Positions 5,116 through 6,027 of a stretch of DNA of 6,027 nucleotides are shown one piece after another (position 1 is the stretch's first letter; each line of letters starts with the position of its first letter). Position numbers and translations under genes: made by a program. Below the pieces are notes generated by a model that worked only from the letters and a program-made list of their open reading frames with translations, did no database searches and was not told where the DNA came from. Origin of the DNA: DATJQF01 sp035505995 (lineage in GTDB: Bacteria; Bacteroidota; Bacteroidia; Bacteroidales; FEN-979); the NCBI GenBank assembly GCA_035505995.1, contig DATJQF010000092.1, positions 1-6,027 of the forward strand, written 5' to 3'.

Positions 5116-6027
5116 ATGAAAACCCTGATTTTCTTTCATCTTCCGGTCATCGACACCCGATCCGGGGGATACTATTTCTTCGTCTTTTACCTGTTGGCTT
5201 TTTCGACCGCGATCACCGTCTTTGTCTTTTCATGTAAAAGGCACCGGATCCCCTTCCGGACCATCCTGCTGATGGTCGGGGCCGGGGTAATCTTCTTTAT
5301 CCTGGGCAATAAGCTGTTTGCCATCTCCCCTGCCGGATGGGGCAGGGTATTTACAGACCCGGACTCCTGCTGTAATGAGGGGAGGACCGTCCTGGGCGGA
5401 ATCGCGGGCCTGGGAGCGGCACTGTTCGTGTGCGGAAAATGGCTCGGGTTGAAAAATGTTCTTTCCGACCGGCTGGCCCTTGCCCTCCCGCTCGGGATGA
5501 TCGTGGCCCGTGCCGGCTGCCTGATGGCCGGGTGCTGCTTCGGCATGCCTACTTCTCTCCCCTGGGGTATCCGGTACGGCGCTGCCTCGGCGGCATTTGC
5601 TTCTCAGCTTCACTGCGGACTGGTTTCGATCTCGGACGTTGCATCGCTGCCGGTGCACCCTGTCCCGGTCTATGAAATGATCGCGTGTGCTCTGATAGCA
5701 CTGGTCGTATGGATCACCCGCCGTTTTTGGAAGGCCTCCGGCAGCCGGCTGGTATTCACGGTTTTGCTGTACGGGACAGCCCGGTTCTTCCTGGAATTTT
5801 TCCGTGATCCCTTCGGGGACAAATTTGCAGGGGTGGAATTCCTGGGGATTAAATATGTGCAATGGGCGGTGCTTTCCGTCACGGTCTTGCTGGGACTGTT
5901 CCTGTGGATCCGCGAACGGAAAGTCGTTGACCCCTCTACCGTCCGCCTTACGGTGATCCAAACCGGGGATGCACGTTATATTTCTCTGGCGGTTTTTCTC
6001 CTGGTCCTCTTCACGGCTGCAGGGACC
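5116..6027 (+). CDS. Divergent Lgt-family (prolipoprotein diacylglyceryl transferase-like) membrane protein, 3' end outside the window
   Basis: The frame is open for 304 codons from ATG 5116 to the right edge. The polytopic protein has hydrophobic segments near residues 19-39, 49-70, 92-107, 120-142, 189-201, 211-225, 246-265 and 289-302. Lgt-fold signatures appear in order: GRTVLGGIAGLG (90-101), ARAGCLMAGCCFG (131-143), HPVPVYE (181-187), ARFFLEFFRDP (222-232) and a final membrane segment after KYVQW (247-251). Lgt moves diacylglycerol from phosphatidylglycerol to the lipobox Cys of prolipoproteins in the inner membrane. Arg132, the HPxxxYE Glu187 and the RFFLEFFR arginines remain, but the canonical active-site His (HGG) appears to be Leu93 and the Asn of GRxGNFxNGE appears to be Cys135. 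Lgt usually ends around 260-290 residues; this one continues past 304 with another hydrophobic segment. It may be a paralogue with another substrate rather than the housekeeping Lgt, so I give no symbol. ATG 5116 is preferred over the in-frame ATG at 5068 because of the putative promoter at 5079-5086. Nothing downstream is visible. Confidence 0.8.
   Translation, partial: MKTLIFFHLPVIDTRSGGYYFFVFYLLAFSTAITVFVFSCKRHRIPFRTILLMVGAGVIFFILGNKLFAISPAGWGRVFTDPDSCCNEGRTVLGGIAGLGAALFVCGKWLGLKNVLSDRLALALPLGMIVARAGCLMAGCCFGMPTSLPWGIRYGAASAAFASQLHCGLVSISDVASLPVHPVPVYEMIACALIALVVWITRRFWKASGSRLVFTVLLYGTARFFLEFFRDPFGDKFAGVEFLGIKYVQWAVLSVTVLLGLFLWIRERKVVDPSTVRLTVIQTGDARYISLAVFLLVLFTAAGT

Noticed and set aside
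5230..5961. Long minus-strand ORF (243 codons) opposite the Lgt-like gene
   Set aside because: Its translation is low-complexity Gln/Arg/Pro/Gly-rich, as expected from an antisense shadow of a GC-rich gene, while the plus strand encodes clear Lgt motifs.

Overview
The window looks like a chromosomal segment of a member of the Bacteroidota with mid-range GC in its genes and AT-rich intergenic DNA. Three things point there. The promoters resemble the TAnnTTTG type and the start codons lack obvious Shine-Dalgarno sequences. The largest gene has the FVGIG...KLxVNG architecture common in exported fibre proteins of this phylum. The genes are short-spaced and single-function, with no phage or plasmid backbone around them. 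The lineage is an inference; no rRNA or marker gene is present.

Layout from left to right. (1) Positions 1-222 hold the start of a minus-strand gene for a small, unrecognised putative lipoprotein that runs off the left edge. (2) About 450 bases of AT-rich DNA follow with no convincing gene. They carry two perfect 8-bp inverted repeats, a short tandem duplication, and, at the far end, a strong intrinsic terminator for the next gene. (3) A 1131-residue minus-strand gene (715-4110) encodes an exported fibre protein. It has a signal peptide, a probable LamG-like domain, five VGIG modules, a run of YadA-head-like repeats and a C-terminal peptidase S74 chaperone domain with its Ser/Lys pair intact. 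(4) An intergenic stretch (4111-4375) contains this gene's probable promoter and, abutting it, a 57-bp interrupted AT-rich inverted repeat. (5) A minus-strand osmC-type peroxidase gene (4376-4810) is complete, with both redox cysteines. (6) A divergent 305-base intergenic region lies between osmC and a plus-strand gene (5116 to the right edge). That gene encodes an Lgt-fold membrane protein whose canonical catalytic His and Asn appear to be replaced.

The genes do not form an obvious pathway. They read as separately transcribed units: a lipoprotein, a surface fibre, an oxidative-stress enzyme and an envelope membrane enzyme. I see no CRISPR array, tRNA, rRNA, transposase or defence system. The points most worth following up are the altered active site and C-terminal extension of the Lgt-like protein, the mosaic architecture of the fibre, and the interrupted palindrome next to the fibre promoter together with its 10-bp arm motif, which recurs in the neighbouring intergenic region.
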